Positions 46,484 through 58,052 of a stretch of DNA of 64,000 bases are shown in pieces. The first letter of the stretch is position 1. Each line of letters begins with the position of its first letter. The notes under the pieces were generated by a model. That model saw only the letters and a list, made by a program, of their open reading frames with translations, was not told the origin of the DNA and ran no database searches. The stretch is from Nitrincola lacisaponensis (GTDB lineage: Bacteria; Pseudomonadota; Gammaproteobacteria; Pseudomonadales; Balneatricaceae), in the NCBI RefSeq assembly GCF_000691225.1, contig NZ_JMSZ01000016.1, positions 310,001 through 374,000 on the forward strand, in the 5' to 3' direction. Position numbers and translations under genes: made by a program.

Positions 46484-48283
46484 ATGGCCGAATATAAAGC
46501 TCCGCTGCGTGACATGCAGTTTATCCTCAACGAGGTATTGTCGCTGGAGTCGCACTATCAAAACCTCCCCGGGTGTGAAGAAGCAACCCCGGACATGGTT
46601 GCTGCCATATTGGAAGAGGGTGCAAAGTTTGCAGAGCGGGTTCTGTCTCCGCTGAATCAGGTTGGAGACCAGCAGGGCTGTCAGTTCAATGATGGCGAAG
46701 TCAAAACGCCAGAAGGTTTTCGTGAAGCGTACCAGGCGTTTGTTGAAGGCGGTTGGCCTTCCCTGGCGCATGATCCCGAGTGGGGAGGGCAGGGGCTGCC
46801 TGAGTCGCTGGGTATTGTGCTGAATGAGATGGTCGGTTCCGCCAACTGGGCCTGGAGTATGTATCCGGGGTTAAGTCATGGTGCGATGAACACCCTTGAA
46901 GCCCATGGCACTACCGAGCAAAAACAGACCTACCTGACCAAGCTGGTATCCGGTGAGTGGACAGGCACCATGTGTCTGACTGAGGCGCATTGTGGTACTG
47001 ACCTGGGCATGCTGCGTACCAAAGCTGAGCCGCACGCTGATGGCAGTTATCGTATTACAGGTACCAAGATTTTTATCTCCGCCGGTGAGCATGATCTGGC
47101 AGACAACATTGTCCACATTGTCTTGGCGCGTTTGCCGGACGCACCTGCGGGTACCAAGGGTATTTCCCTGTTTATCGTACCCAAGTTCCTCCCGGATGCG
47201 AATGGAGAGGCAGGTGAGCGCAATGCGGTCAGCTGTGGTTCCATTGAGCATAAAATGGGTATTCATGGTAATGCGACCTGTGTGATGAACTTTGATGGTG
47301 CGACCGGGTTCCTGATCGGTCCTGCCAATAAAGGCCTGAATTGCATGTTCACCTTTATGAACACTGCACGTATCGGTACGGCATTACAGGGTCTGGCGCA
47401 TACTGAATGGGGTTTCCAGAATTCACTGACCTATGCGCGTGAACGTTTGCAGATGCGTGCGTTGAGTGGTCCGAAGCAGCCTGAAAAAGCGGCAGATCCA
47501 ATCATTGTGCATCCGGCTGTTCGCAACATGCTGTTGACCCAGAAAGCCTTTGCTGAAGGTGGCCGTGCGCTGATCTATTTCGCTGCACAGCAGGTTGACC
47601 GTTCACGCCTGGCTGCGACTGCTGAAGAGAAGCAGGAAGCTGAAGATCTGTTGTCCTTGCTGACGCCGATTGCCAAGGCCTTTTTGACAGAGGCGGGTGT
47701 GGAATCTGCCAGTCTGGGTATGCAGGTCTATGGTGGTCATGGCTATATTGCTGAGTGGGGTATGGAGCAGAACCTGCGTGATGCACGTATCTCAACGATT
47801 TATGAAGGTACGACACAGGTTCAAGCACTCGACCTGCTGGGACGCAAGGTGCTGATGACTCAGGGTGAGTTGCTCAAGCGCTTTACCAAGATGATTCATA
47901 AGTTCTGCCAGGCTCAGGAAGGTAATGCAGCAATGCAGCCGTTTGTTGCGGCCCTGTCCCGTCTGAATAAAGAATGGGGTGATCTCACCCTGCAAATCGG
48001 CATGAAAGCGATGAAAGACCGTGAAGAGGTCGGAGCGGCTGCAGTTGAGTATCTGATGTATTCGGGTTATATCACGCTGGGATGGCTCTGGGCACGGCAG
48101 GCAGAGGTTGCGTTGCGCAAACTTGATGAAGGTGTGGCGGATGCTGACTTCTACCAGGCCAAGCTGAAAACAGCGCAATTCTACTTTGACCGTCTGTTGC
48201 CGCGCACTCGTACGCTGGCGGAAGTGATGCTGTCAGGTGCGGATAACCTGATGTCGCTGGAAGCTGAACACTTTTCATTCTGA
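46484..48283 (+). CDS. Acyl-CoA dehydrogenase (600-residue class)
   Basis: FAD-dependent acyl-CoA dehydrogenase with a C-terminal extension (599 residues), the class that includes 3-methylmercaptopropionyl-CoA dehydrogenase-like and several Pseudomonas FadE-type enzymes. Visible are MCLTEAHCGTDLGMLRTKAE, KIFISAGEHDL, MNTARIGTALQGLAHTEWGF, VYGGHGYIAEWGMEQNLRD and ISTIYEGTTQVQALDLLGRK. The general base is expected to be the Glu in YEGTT. It reduces ETF, encoded by etfBA at 52965-54643. The ATG at 46484 has GAGG upstream. Chain-length preference unknown. Confidence 0.92.
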   Translation: MAEYKAPLRDMQFILNEVLSLESHYQNLPGCEEATPDMVAAILEEGAKFAERVLSPLNQVGDQQGCQFNDGEVKTPEGFREAYQAFVEGGWPSLAHDPEWGGQGLPESLGIVLNEMVGSANWAWSMYPGLSHGAMNTLEAHGTTEQKQTYLTKLVSGEWTGTMCLTEAHCGTDLGMLRTKAEPHADGSYRITGTKIFISAGEHDLADNIVHIVLARLPDAPAGTKGISLFIVPKFLPDANGEAGERNAVSCGSIEHKMGIHGNATCVMNFDGATGFLIGPANKGLNCMFTFMNTARIGTALQGLAHTEWGFQNSLTYARERLQMRALSGPKQPEKAADPIIVHPAVRNMLLTQKAFAEGGRALIYFAAQQVDRSRLAATAEEKQEAEDLLSLLTPIAKAFLTEAGVESASLGMQVYGGHGYIAEWGMEQNLRDARISTIYEGTTQVQALDLLGRKVLMTQGELLKRFTKMIHKFCQAQEGNAAMQPFVAALSRLNKEWGDLTLQIGMKAMKDREEVGAAAVEYLMYSGYITLGWLWARQAEVALRKLDEGVADADFYQAKLKTAQFYFDRLLPRTRTLAEVMLSGADNLMSLEAEHFSF

Positions 48284-48401
48284 GGAATACTGAAGAATGA
48301 AATCTTTACTTCGTACAAAAGCCGGGCAGCGTGTGCTGTCCGCCGCTTTGAACCTGAATGCCAAACGCTATAAACATCAGCCCCGAACAGGAGATACCCC
48401 T

Positions 48402-48716
48402 ATGGCAGATTTGAATGCAGTATTTGCAGCAATGGAACAGCGTTTCAACCCGGCCGCAGCAGGTGATCTGCAGGCTGTTTTCCAGTATCAGATTACCGAC
48501 GGTGATCCCTGGGCGGTTACTGTGGATGGTGGTAGCTGTAAAGTTGAACAGATCGCTCACGATGCACCGACAGTGACACTGACCATGGATAGCCAGACAC
48601 TGGAAGAGGTCATGAGTGGCGAGACTGATGGTATGCAGGCGTTTATGACAGGACGTATCCAGGCAGATGGCGACATCATGCTGGCGACGCGCCTGGCTTC
48701 CTTGTTCCCGTTATAA
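48402..48716 (+). CDS. SCP2 sterol-carrier domain protein
   Basis: A 104-residue single-domain SCP2 protein (VFAAMEQRFNPAAAGDLQAV; FQYQITDGDPWAVTVDGG; FMTGRIQADGDIMLATRL). SCP2 domains bind lipids or acyl-CoA in a hydrophobic tunnel. AGGAG 8 bases before the ATG at 48402 supports this start. An in-frame ATG at 48297 with GAGGA upstream would add 35 basic residues, so both starts are possible. It sits between acyl-CoA dehydrogenase and fadD, where it may present acyl chains; that role is inference. Confidence 0.85.
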   Translation: MADLNAVFAAMEQRFNPAAAGDLQAVFQYQITDGDPWAVTVDGGSCKVEQIAHDAPTVTLTMDSQTLEEVMSGETDGMQAFMTGRIQADGDIMLATRLASLFPL

Positions 48717-48810
48717 GTGCCCGGTACCGGATTACCTGCCGGTAACCGGTACGGCCTGCTATACTCAGGCTATGTGATTGAATGTATAAAAATAATATCA
48801 GGATCGTCCT

Positions 48811-50475
48811 ATGGATATGCCACGCGGGAGTCAAATACCCGAGTCGCTGAACCCTCAGGGTTACAGCAATATTGTCGATGTCTTCGAAAAAACGTGTCAG
48901 GCGTTCTCGTCCAAGCCAGCATTTACCAGTTTTGGTCGTACACTGGATTACGCTGAGCTGCATCAACTGGCGGATGCTTTCGCTGTGTATCTGCAGCGGG
49001 AAACAGACTTGAAGCCAGGAGACCGTATCGCTATACAGCTGCCCAATTTGATTCAATATCCTGTGGTGCTGTTTGGTGCGCTGAAAGCGGGGTTGGTGAT
49101 TGTAAATACCAATCCGCTCTACACCCCTCGTGAGATGGAGCATCAATTCAAGGATTCCGGTGCCAAAGCACTGGTAATTCATAAAAGCATGGCGCACAAG
49201 GCAGAAAAAATTCTGGCCAATACGGATATTAAAACGGTTCTGTTAACTCAGGTTGGCGATCTGCATGGCTTTGTTAAACGCTACTTGCTGAATGCTGCTG
49301 TGAAGTACCTGAAGAAGATGGAGCCGGATTTCTATCTGCCGGGCGCATTGCATTTGCGTGAAGCGCTGCTCAAGTATGTGGGGCAGCAGCCAGAGCCTGT
49401 AAGAATACAAACGGCCGATATTGCGGTACTGCAATATACAGGCGGCACGACTGGACTTTCCAAAGGTGCCATACTCACCCATGGTAACCTGATCTCCAAT
49501 ATGCTGCAGGGCGTAGATGTGCTGGATGAAGCGCCGTCAGGGTGTGTAGAAACCGCGATTGCTCCTCTGCCTTTGTATCATATTTATGCCTTTACCATTT
49601 CCCTGATCATTATGGGCTATGGCGGACACAGTGTCCTGATCCCTAATCCGCGTGATATCGATGGCTTTGTCAAAGAGTTGCGTAAATGGAAAATGACCGC
49701 ATTTATGGGGTTGAATACTCTGTTTATTGCGCTGTGTAACCATAAGGATTTCCCTACGCTGGATTTCAGCCAGTTCAAGCTGACCATATCAGGTGGCTGT
49801 GCCTTGACGCACAAGGCGGCTGATCTTTGGAAAGAAAGTACGGGCTGCGAGATCATGGAAGGTTATGGTCTGACAGAAACTTCGCCGGTCGTGTCAATTA
49901 ACCGCCCTGGTGCGATTCGTCTGGGTACTATTGGTGTACCGGTAGCCGCTACAGATGTCGCTATTCTGGATCCTGAAGGGCGTCCTGTCGTTGAAGGGAT
50001 GCCGGGTGAACTCTGTGTCAAAGGCCCCCAGGTTATGGTGGGCTATTGGCAGGCTGAACGTGAAACAGCGGCCTGCTTTACCGACGATGGTTATTTCATG
50101 ACAGGTGACGTCGCCGTTCGCGAGGCAGATGGTTTCCTGCGTATTGTTGATCGTGCCAAGGATATGATTCTGGTGTCGGGCTTTAACGTCTACCCGAATG
50201 AAATAGAGGATGTTTTCTGTTCACATCCAGCGATCCTCGAATGCGCTGCCATCGGTATTCCCGATGAACACAGTGGCGAGGTCGTGAAGCTGGTAGCAGT
50301 CGCTCGCGATGAAATACCGGACGTTGAAGAGCTGAAAGCATGGAGCAAGGAGCGGCTGACCCGTTACAAAATACCCAAACAGATAGAGTTTGTGGATGAG
50401 TTACCGAAAACCAATGTTGGTAAAGTACTCAGACGCAAATTAAAAGAGCAGCAGGTCAATAAAGAAGTGGCCTGA
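48811..50475 (+). CDS. fadD: Long-chain fatty-acid--CoA ligase
   Basis: ATP-dependent activation of fatty acids to acyl-CoA at the inner membrane. It has 554 residues: the P-loop YTGGTTGLSKGAILTH, EGYGLTETSPVVS, TGDVAVREADGFL, DRAKDMILVSGFNVYPNEIE and the C-terminal Lys in LPKTNVGKVLRRKL. AGGAT lies 6 bases before the ATG. It enters the same gene row as the dehydrogenase, hydratase and ETF genes. Substrate range (long versus medium chain) cannot be set from sequence. Confidence 0.93.
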   Translation: MDMPRGSQIPESLNPQGYSNIVDVFEKTCQAFSSKPAFTSFGRTLDYAELHQLADAFAVYLQRETDLKPGDRIAIQLPNLIQYPVVLFGALKAGLVIVNTNPLYTPREMEHQFKDSGAKALVIHKSMAHKAEKILANTDIKTVLLTQVGDLHGFVKRYLLNAAVKYLKKMEPDFYLPGALHLREALLKYVGQQPEPVRIQTADIAVLQYTGGTTGLSKGAILTHGNLISNMLQGVDVLDEAPSGCVETAIAPLPLYHIYAFTISLIIMGYGGHSVLIPNPRDIDGFVKELRKWKMTAFMGLNTLFIALCNHKDFPTLDFSQFKLTISGGCALTHKAADLWKESTGCEIMEGYGLTETSPVVSINRPGAIRLGTIGVPVAATDVAILDPEGRPVVEGMPGELCVKGPQVMVGYWQAERETAACFTDDGYFMTGDVAVREADGFLRIVDRAKDMILVSGFNVYPNEIEDVFCSHPAILECAAIGIPDEHSGEVVKLVAVARDEIPDVEELKAWSKERLTRYKIPKQIEFVDELPKTNVGKVLRRKLKEQQVNKEVA

Positions 50476-50510
50476 TCTGTGATCTACAGGCCATTTCAGG
50501 AGAGTACTGC

Positions 50511-51065
50511 ATGCCGTTATCCAAACCTGTTCGTCGTACACTGCATCATCGCCGTCAGATCGTTTGTGAAGGCTATGAGCGTGAAGACGGTTTATGGGAT
50601 ATCGAAGCACGCATGACCGATAAGAAGGCGCATACTCTGGATAACCCCGAACGTGGCGGGTTTGTCGCAGCGGGTGAATATTTTCATGATATTCGCATGC
50701 GCCTGACGCTGGATCGGGGACTGCAGATTCATCAGGTTGAAGCCAGTATGGATGCAACACCCTTTCAGATGTGTCCCGGAATTGTCAGTGTGTATAAACG
50801 TTTGGAAGGTACGCGCATCGGTCCGGGGTGGCATCGTAAAGCACTGGAGCTGACAGGCGGGGTGCAAGGTTGTACGCACCTTAATGAGTTGTTGAAACCA
50901 CTGACTACGACGGCCATACAGACGCTTTGGCCCAGTGGAGATGATGATATGGTCAAGCTGGGTGCCAAGGGTTTGCTGAACTCTTGTCATACCTGGGCAC
51001 AAAACTCACCGGCAGTAGAGCGCTATCTGCCGGAACTCTACCACTCTGAGCCGCTGGAAAGCTGA
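50511..51065 (+). CDS. DUF2889 family protein
   Basis: A 184-residue protein of the DUF2889 family (RTLHHRRQIVCEGYEREDGL, IEARMTDKKAH, MDATPFQMCPGI, GVQGCTHLNELLKPL). No biochemical function is established to my knowledge. Members recur beside acyl-CoA metabolism genes, as here between fadD and the flavin protein. Conserved Cys/His pairs (QMCPG, GCTHL) could bind metal or act in catalysis. AGGAGAG precedes the ATG. Confidence 0.82.
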   Translation: MPLSKPVRRTLHHRRQIVCEGYEREDGLWDIEARMTDKKAHTLDNPERGGFVAAGEYFHDIRMRLTLDRGLQIHQVEASMDATPFQMCPGIVSVYKRLEGTRIGPGWHRKALELTGGVQGCTHLNELLKPLTTTAIQTLWPSGDDDMVKLGAKGLLNSCHTWAQNSPAVERYLPELYHSEPLES

Positions 51066-51095
51066 CGCTCAGATAAACACATGGAGAACAATGTC

Positions 51096-52079
51096 ATGAG
51101 TATCCCTGAATCCTTTCAGGGCAGGTTACGCTTGCCCCTGATTTCGGCGCCGATGTTTCTGGTCTCAGGTCCGGAGCTGGTGATTGAAGCTTGTAAAGCA
51201 GGCGTGGTTGGCACCTTCCCGGCATTGAATGAGCGCAGCAGTGAAGGCTTTGAGCAATGGTTGATTCAGATTCGTGAAGCCCTGGACACCTACGAGAAAG
51301 AGACCGGTAAGCAGGCTGCCCCGTTTGGCGTCAACCTGATCGTGCATCAGACAAACCCTCGCGTAGAGGCAGATCTGGCGTTATGCATCAAACACAAGGT
51401 ACCGCTCATTATCACATCACTGGGTGCGGTCAAGGACCTGGTGGATGCGGTGCACGGTTATGGCGGTCTGGTGTTTCATGATGTGATTAACCTGCGCCAT
51501 GCGAAAAAAGCCGCCGCTGCAGGTGTTGATGGATTGATTGCGGTGTGTAATGGTGCGGGTGGCCATGCAGGTACTTTGAACCCCTTCGCGCTGCTGAATG
51601 AAATTCACCAGTTCTATTCAGGTACAGTGATTCTGTCGGGTTCCTTGTCCAGTGGTCAGGATATCGCCGCTGCGCAGATGATGGGCGCTGATCTGGCGTA
51701 TATGGGTACACGCTTTATCAATACCCGGGAAAGCCGTGCGGTGCCTGAATACAAAGAGATGATTATTGCCTCGACGGCAGCGGATATTACCTACACACCG
51801 AAAGTGTCTGGCATCTGGGCAAATTTCCTCAAGCCCAGTCTCACTCAGGCGGGTCTTGACCCCGAAAGCGGGGAAAAGAAAAAAGTGGATCTGGGTGAGG
51901 AACTGCAGGCTCCTGAGGGCGGTGCCAGTGCCTGGAAGAGCATCTGGTCAGCGGGACATGGGGTCGGCTCTATCAGCGATGCACCCGCGACCTCAGAGCT
52001 GGTGGACCGGATGGTGGTTGAATATCAGCAGGCATTCGATCAGTTTCAGCAGGCTTCAGCGGCCTATCGGGAGTCTTGA
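51096..52079 (+). CDS. Nitronate monooxygenase-family flavoprotein
   Basis: FMN-dependent TIM-barrel enzyme (327 residues) of the 2-nitropropane dioxygenase/NMO family. It begins RLRLPLISAPMFLVSGPELV, with PALNERSSEGFEQWL, GVNLIVHQTNPR, VCNGAGGHAGTLNPFALL and ADLAYMGTRFINTRES, the phosphate-site region. The ATG at 51096 has GGAG 9 bases upstream. In fatty-acid operons such proteins may act as enoyl-CoA reductases or clear toxic nitro compounds; its role here is not determined. Its stop overlaps the region of the enoyl-CoA hydratase start. Confidence 0.85.
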   Translation: MSIPESFQGRLRLPLISAPMFLVSGPELVIEACKAGVVGTFPALNERSSEGFEQWLIQIREALDTYEKETGKQAAPFGVNLIVHQTNPRVEADLALCIKHKVPLIITSLGAVKDLVDAVHGYGGLVFHDVINLRHAKKAAAAGVDGLIAVCNGAGGHAGTLNPFALLNEIHQFYSGTVILSGSLSSGQDIAAAQMMGADLAYMGTRFINTRESRAVPEYKEMIIASTAADITYTPKVSGIWANFLKPSLTQAGLDPESGEKKKVDLGEELQAPEGGASAWKSIWSAGHGVGSISDAPATSELVDRMVVEYQQAFDQFQQASAAYRES

Positions 52080-52081
52080 AC

Positions 52082-52849
52082 ATGACGGATACTCTGCTTA
52101 AATCATCTGTTGATACCGGTATTCTGCAGCTGACGCTGAACCGTCCGGAAAAGAAAAATGCCCTGACTGGTGAGATGTATCAGGCACTCACAGATGCCCT
52201 GCACGAAGCCGCACAGGATGATGCTGTCCGCGTGGTCGTGTTGCGGGGTGCGGGCGAAGACTTCTCGGCGGGCAATGATATTCATGATTTTGTCGTTGCC
52301 ATCAATGACCCGGAAAAAATCCGCATCCCGCTGGGATTTCTGCAAACCTTATCCACGTTTCCCAAACCGATTATTGCCGCCGTATCAGGCGTTGCCATAG
52401 GTATAGGTACCTCTCTGCTGCTGCACTGTGATCTGGTCTATGCCGATTCCAGCGCACGCTTCCAGTTGCCTTTTACGCGTATGGGGCTGGTGCCGGAAGG
52501 GGGCACCAGCTTGCTGTTGCCGGGAGCCTTGGGGCATCGTAAAGCCTTCGAGCTGCTGGTGCTGGGAGAGCCCTTTGGTGCCGATGTGGCGGAACAGGTC
52601 GGATTGATTAACGCCTGTCTGGACAGTACCCGGTTGATCGATTTTGCCATGGAAAAAGCCAGAAGTCTGGCAGCGATGGGGCCAGACGCCGTTCGACAAA
52701 GCAAGGCAATGATGAAGCAGTACGATGAGAACAAGCTGCAGTCAGTGCTGGTCTCTGAGGTGGATGCTTTTGCTGCTCGCCTCAACTCGGAGGAAGCACG
52801 GGCTGCGTTTATGGCGTTTTTGCAAAAACCTAAAGCTAACCGGGACTGA
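52082..52849 (+). CDS. Enoyl-CoA hydratase/isomerase family protein
   Basis: Crotonase-fold enzyme (255 residues). Oxyanion-hole motifs are VLRGAGEDFSAGNDIHDF and AAVSGVAIGIGTSLLLHCD. In the place of the second catalytic Glu the sequence reads LPFTRMGLVPEGGTS, so the pattern may fit an isomerase or another crotonase activity rather than classic hydratase. Starts three bases after the NMO gene behind GGGAG. It could assist unsaturated-chain oxidation alongside FadB. Confidence 0.85.
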   Translation: MTDTLLKSSVDTGILQLTLNRPEKKNALTGEMYQALTDALHEAAQDDAVRVVVLRGAGEDFSAGNDIHDFVVAINDPEKIRIPLGFLQTLSTFPKPIIAAVSGVAIGIGTSLLLHCDLVYADSSARFQLPFTRMGLVPEGGTSLLLPGALGHRKAFELLVLGEPFGADVAEQVGLINACLDSTRLIDFAMEKARSLAAMGPDAVRQSKAMMKQYDENKLQSVLVSEVDAFAARLNSEEARAAFMAFLQKPKANRD

Positions 52850-52868
52850 TCACTTTTGTCATCGACAC

Positions 52869-52898
52869 GGGTGGATTTTGTTATTGTTAAATCCACCC
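52869..52898. other. Perfect 10-bp hairpin before etf operon
   Basis: GGGTGGATTT (52869-52878) and AAATCCACCC (52889-52898) flank a 10-base loop, just after the enoyl-CoA hydratase stop. No T-run follows. It probably marks the 3' end of the upstream transcript. Confidence 0.5.
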
Positions 52899-52900
52899 CT

Positions 52901-52917
52901 CTGAACCATATTGTTAC
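52901..52917. promoter_or_regulatory. Candidate operator CTGAACCATATTGTTAC upstream of etfB
   Basis: Sixteen of 17 bases match the site upstream of thiolase (40933-40949). It lies about 50 bases before the etfB ATG, where an operator would overlap or flank the promoter. Confidence 0.5.
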
Positions 52918-52964
52918 CATTCCGTATGGAGCAGTCTCAAACAATAACAATGCGAGGAATGGTA

Positions 52965-53717
52965 ATGAAAATACTCGTCGCCGTGAAACGGGTGATCGAT
53001 TATAACGTCAAGGTGCGGGTCAAGGCAGATCGCACGGACGTGGATCTCGCCAATGTGAAAATGGCCCTTAACCCCTTCTGTGAAATTGCCGTTGAAGAAG
53101 CGGTGCGTCTGAAAGAACAAGGCGTTGCCAGTGAAATCCTTGTGGTATCGATTGGTAGCAAACCCTGTGAAGAGCAACTGAGAACAGCGTTGGCGCTGGG
53201 AGCGGATCGTGCCCTGCGGGTGGATACCGATGTGTTGCCGGATGCTTTGTCTGTGGCGCGTGTGCTGGCCAAGGTGGCTGAAACGGAACAGCCTGATCTG
53301 ATTTTACTGGGTAAGCAATCCATTGATTCTGATAATAACCAGACAGGTCAGATGCTGGCTGCACTGCTGGACCGTCCTCAGGCAACCTTTGCGTCTGAAG
53401 TGAAAATTGACGGGGATCAGCTGCAGGTGACCCGTGAAGTGGATGGTGGTTTACAAACCCTGAATCTGAAAATGCCGGCGGTGGTGACCACTGATCTGCG
53501 TTTGAACGAGCCGCGTTATGCTTCCTTGCCAAACATCATGAAAGCGAAGAAGAAACCGCTTGAAGTGAAAACGCCTGCAGATCTGGGGGTGTCCATCAGC
53601 TCCCAAATCAAGCTGATTTCTGTCGAGCCGCCTGCTGAGCGTAGTGCGGGTATCAAGGTGGGTTCAGTGGCTGAGTTGGTAGAGAAACTGCGTAATGAAG
53701 CAAAGGTGATCGCATGA
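52965..53717 (+). CDS. etfB: Electron transfer flavoprotein beta subunit
   Basis: Half of the ETF heterodimer that carries electrons from acyl-CoA dehydrogenases to ETF:quinone oxidoreductase. It has 250 residues: [33 protein letters not shown], the recognition-loop region ([13 protein letters not shown]) and [22 protein letters not shown] lies 6 bases before the ATG at 52965; in-frame upstream ATGs lack sites. First gene of etfB-etfA-fadB-fadA. Its stop overlaps etfA. Confidence 0.96.
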   Translation: MKILVAVKRVIDYNVKVRVKADRTDVDLANVKMALNPFCEIAVEEAVRLKEQGVASEILVVSIGSKPCEEQLRTALALGADRALRVDTDVLPDALSVARVLAKVAETEQPDLILLGKQSIDSDNNQTGQMLAALLDRPQATFASEVKIDGDQLQVTREVDGGLQTLNLKMPAVVTTDLRLNEPRYASLPNIMKAKKKPLEVKTPADLGVSISSQIKLISVEPPAERSAGIKVGSVAELVEKLRNEAKVIA

Positions 53718-54643
53718 GTATTTTGATTCTGGCGGAACATGATAATCAAACCCTGAAACCGGTCACGCTGAATGTGTTGGCTGCTGCCGGTGAAATCGGT
53801 GGTGATATCACACTGCTGGTGGCCGGACATGGGTGTCAGGCGGTTGCGGAGCAGGCCGCGCAGGCTGCTGGTGTTTCCCGGGTATTGTTGGCTGACGCGC
53901 CGGCATATGCGCATCAGTTGGCTGAAAATGTCAGCAAGCTGTTGCTGAATTTGGCTGATGATTATGAGCACATACTGGCTGCGGCCACGACAACAGGTAA
54001 AAATATTTTACCTCGTGTTGCCGCACTGCTGGGTGTTAATACGCTGACTGATGTGCTGGGTGTTGAGTCTCCCAAGCGTTTCAAGCGAGCTATTTATGCA
54101 GGCAATGCCATCGCGACCGTAGAAATTGATGAGCCCAAAGTGGTGATGACCATCCGTGGAACTGCGTTTGATCCGGTGGCTGCAACGGGCCACAACGCCA
54201 GTATTACACAGCTTGATCAGGTTTATGAAAGTGACGATGTCAGCTTCAGGCATGAAGCATTGGCAGCATCGGATCGACCTGAGCTGACCGCTGCCCGTAT
54301 CGTGGTTTCGGGTGGTCGTGGCTTGGGTAATGGTGAAAACTTTGACCTGCTGTATCAGATGGCTGACAAGCTTGGCGCAGCAGTGGGGGCCTCCCGTGCC
54401 GCTGTGGATGCAGGCTATGTGCCCAACGATATGCAGGTAGGACAGACCGGCAAGATGGTTGCCCCCGAGCTCTATATAGCCGTTGGTATTTCCGGTGCCA
54501 TTCAGCATCTGGCGGGTATGAAGGATTCCAAGGTGATCGTTGCCATCAATAAAGATGAAGAAGCACCGATTTTTCAGGTGGCCGATTATGGCCTGGTAGC
54601 GGATCTGTTTGATGCCGTTCCCGAGCTGCAAGCCAGCCTCTAA
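53714..54643 (+). CDS. etfA: Electron transfer flavoprotein alpha subunit
   Basis: FAD-binding subunit of ETF, 309 residues. The C-terminal FAD site is clear: [57 protein letters not shown] and [10 protein letters not shown]. It overlaps etfB by ATGA and is 15 bases before fadB, so ETF and the oxidation complex are co-expressed. Confidence 0.97.
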   Translation: MSILILAEHDNQTLKPVTLNVLAAAGEIGGDITLLVAGHGCQAVAEQAAQAAGVSRVLLADAPAYAHQLAENVSKLLLNLADDYEHILAAATTTGKNILPRVAALLGVNTLTDVLGVESPKRFKRAIYAGNAIATVEIDEPKVVMTIRGTAFDPVAATGHNASITQLDQVYESDDVSFRHEALAASDRPELTAARIVVSGGRGLGNGENFDLLYQMADKLGAAVGASRAAVDAGYVPNDMQVGQTGKMVAPELYIAVGISGAIQHLAGMKDSKVIVAINKDEEAPIFQVADYGLVADLFDAVPELQASL

Positions 54644-54658
54644 TACAGGAGAACACGC

Positions 54659-58001
<3,343 letters not shown>

Positions 58002-58016
58002 TTATCCAGCTGCTGT

Positions 58017-58049
58017 ACTTCGCCCGCCTTGCGGGCGAAGTCCTTTTTG
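58017..58049. terminator. Intrinsic terminator after fadA
   Basis: ACTTCGCCCGC (58017-58027), loop CTT, GCGGGCGAAGT (58031-58041), then CCTTTTTGTT. An 11-bp GC-rich stem with T-run ends etfBA-fadBA; the convergent GGDEF gene stops four bases further, so it can serve both directions. Confidence 0.9.
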
Positions 58050-58052
58050 TTA

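Noticed and set aside
50468-50492. TGGCCTG/CAGGCCA hairpin after fadD
   Set aside because: Seven-base stem, long loop, no T-run; could be chance.
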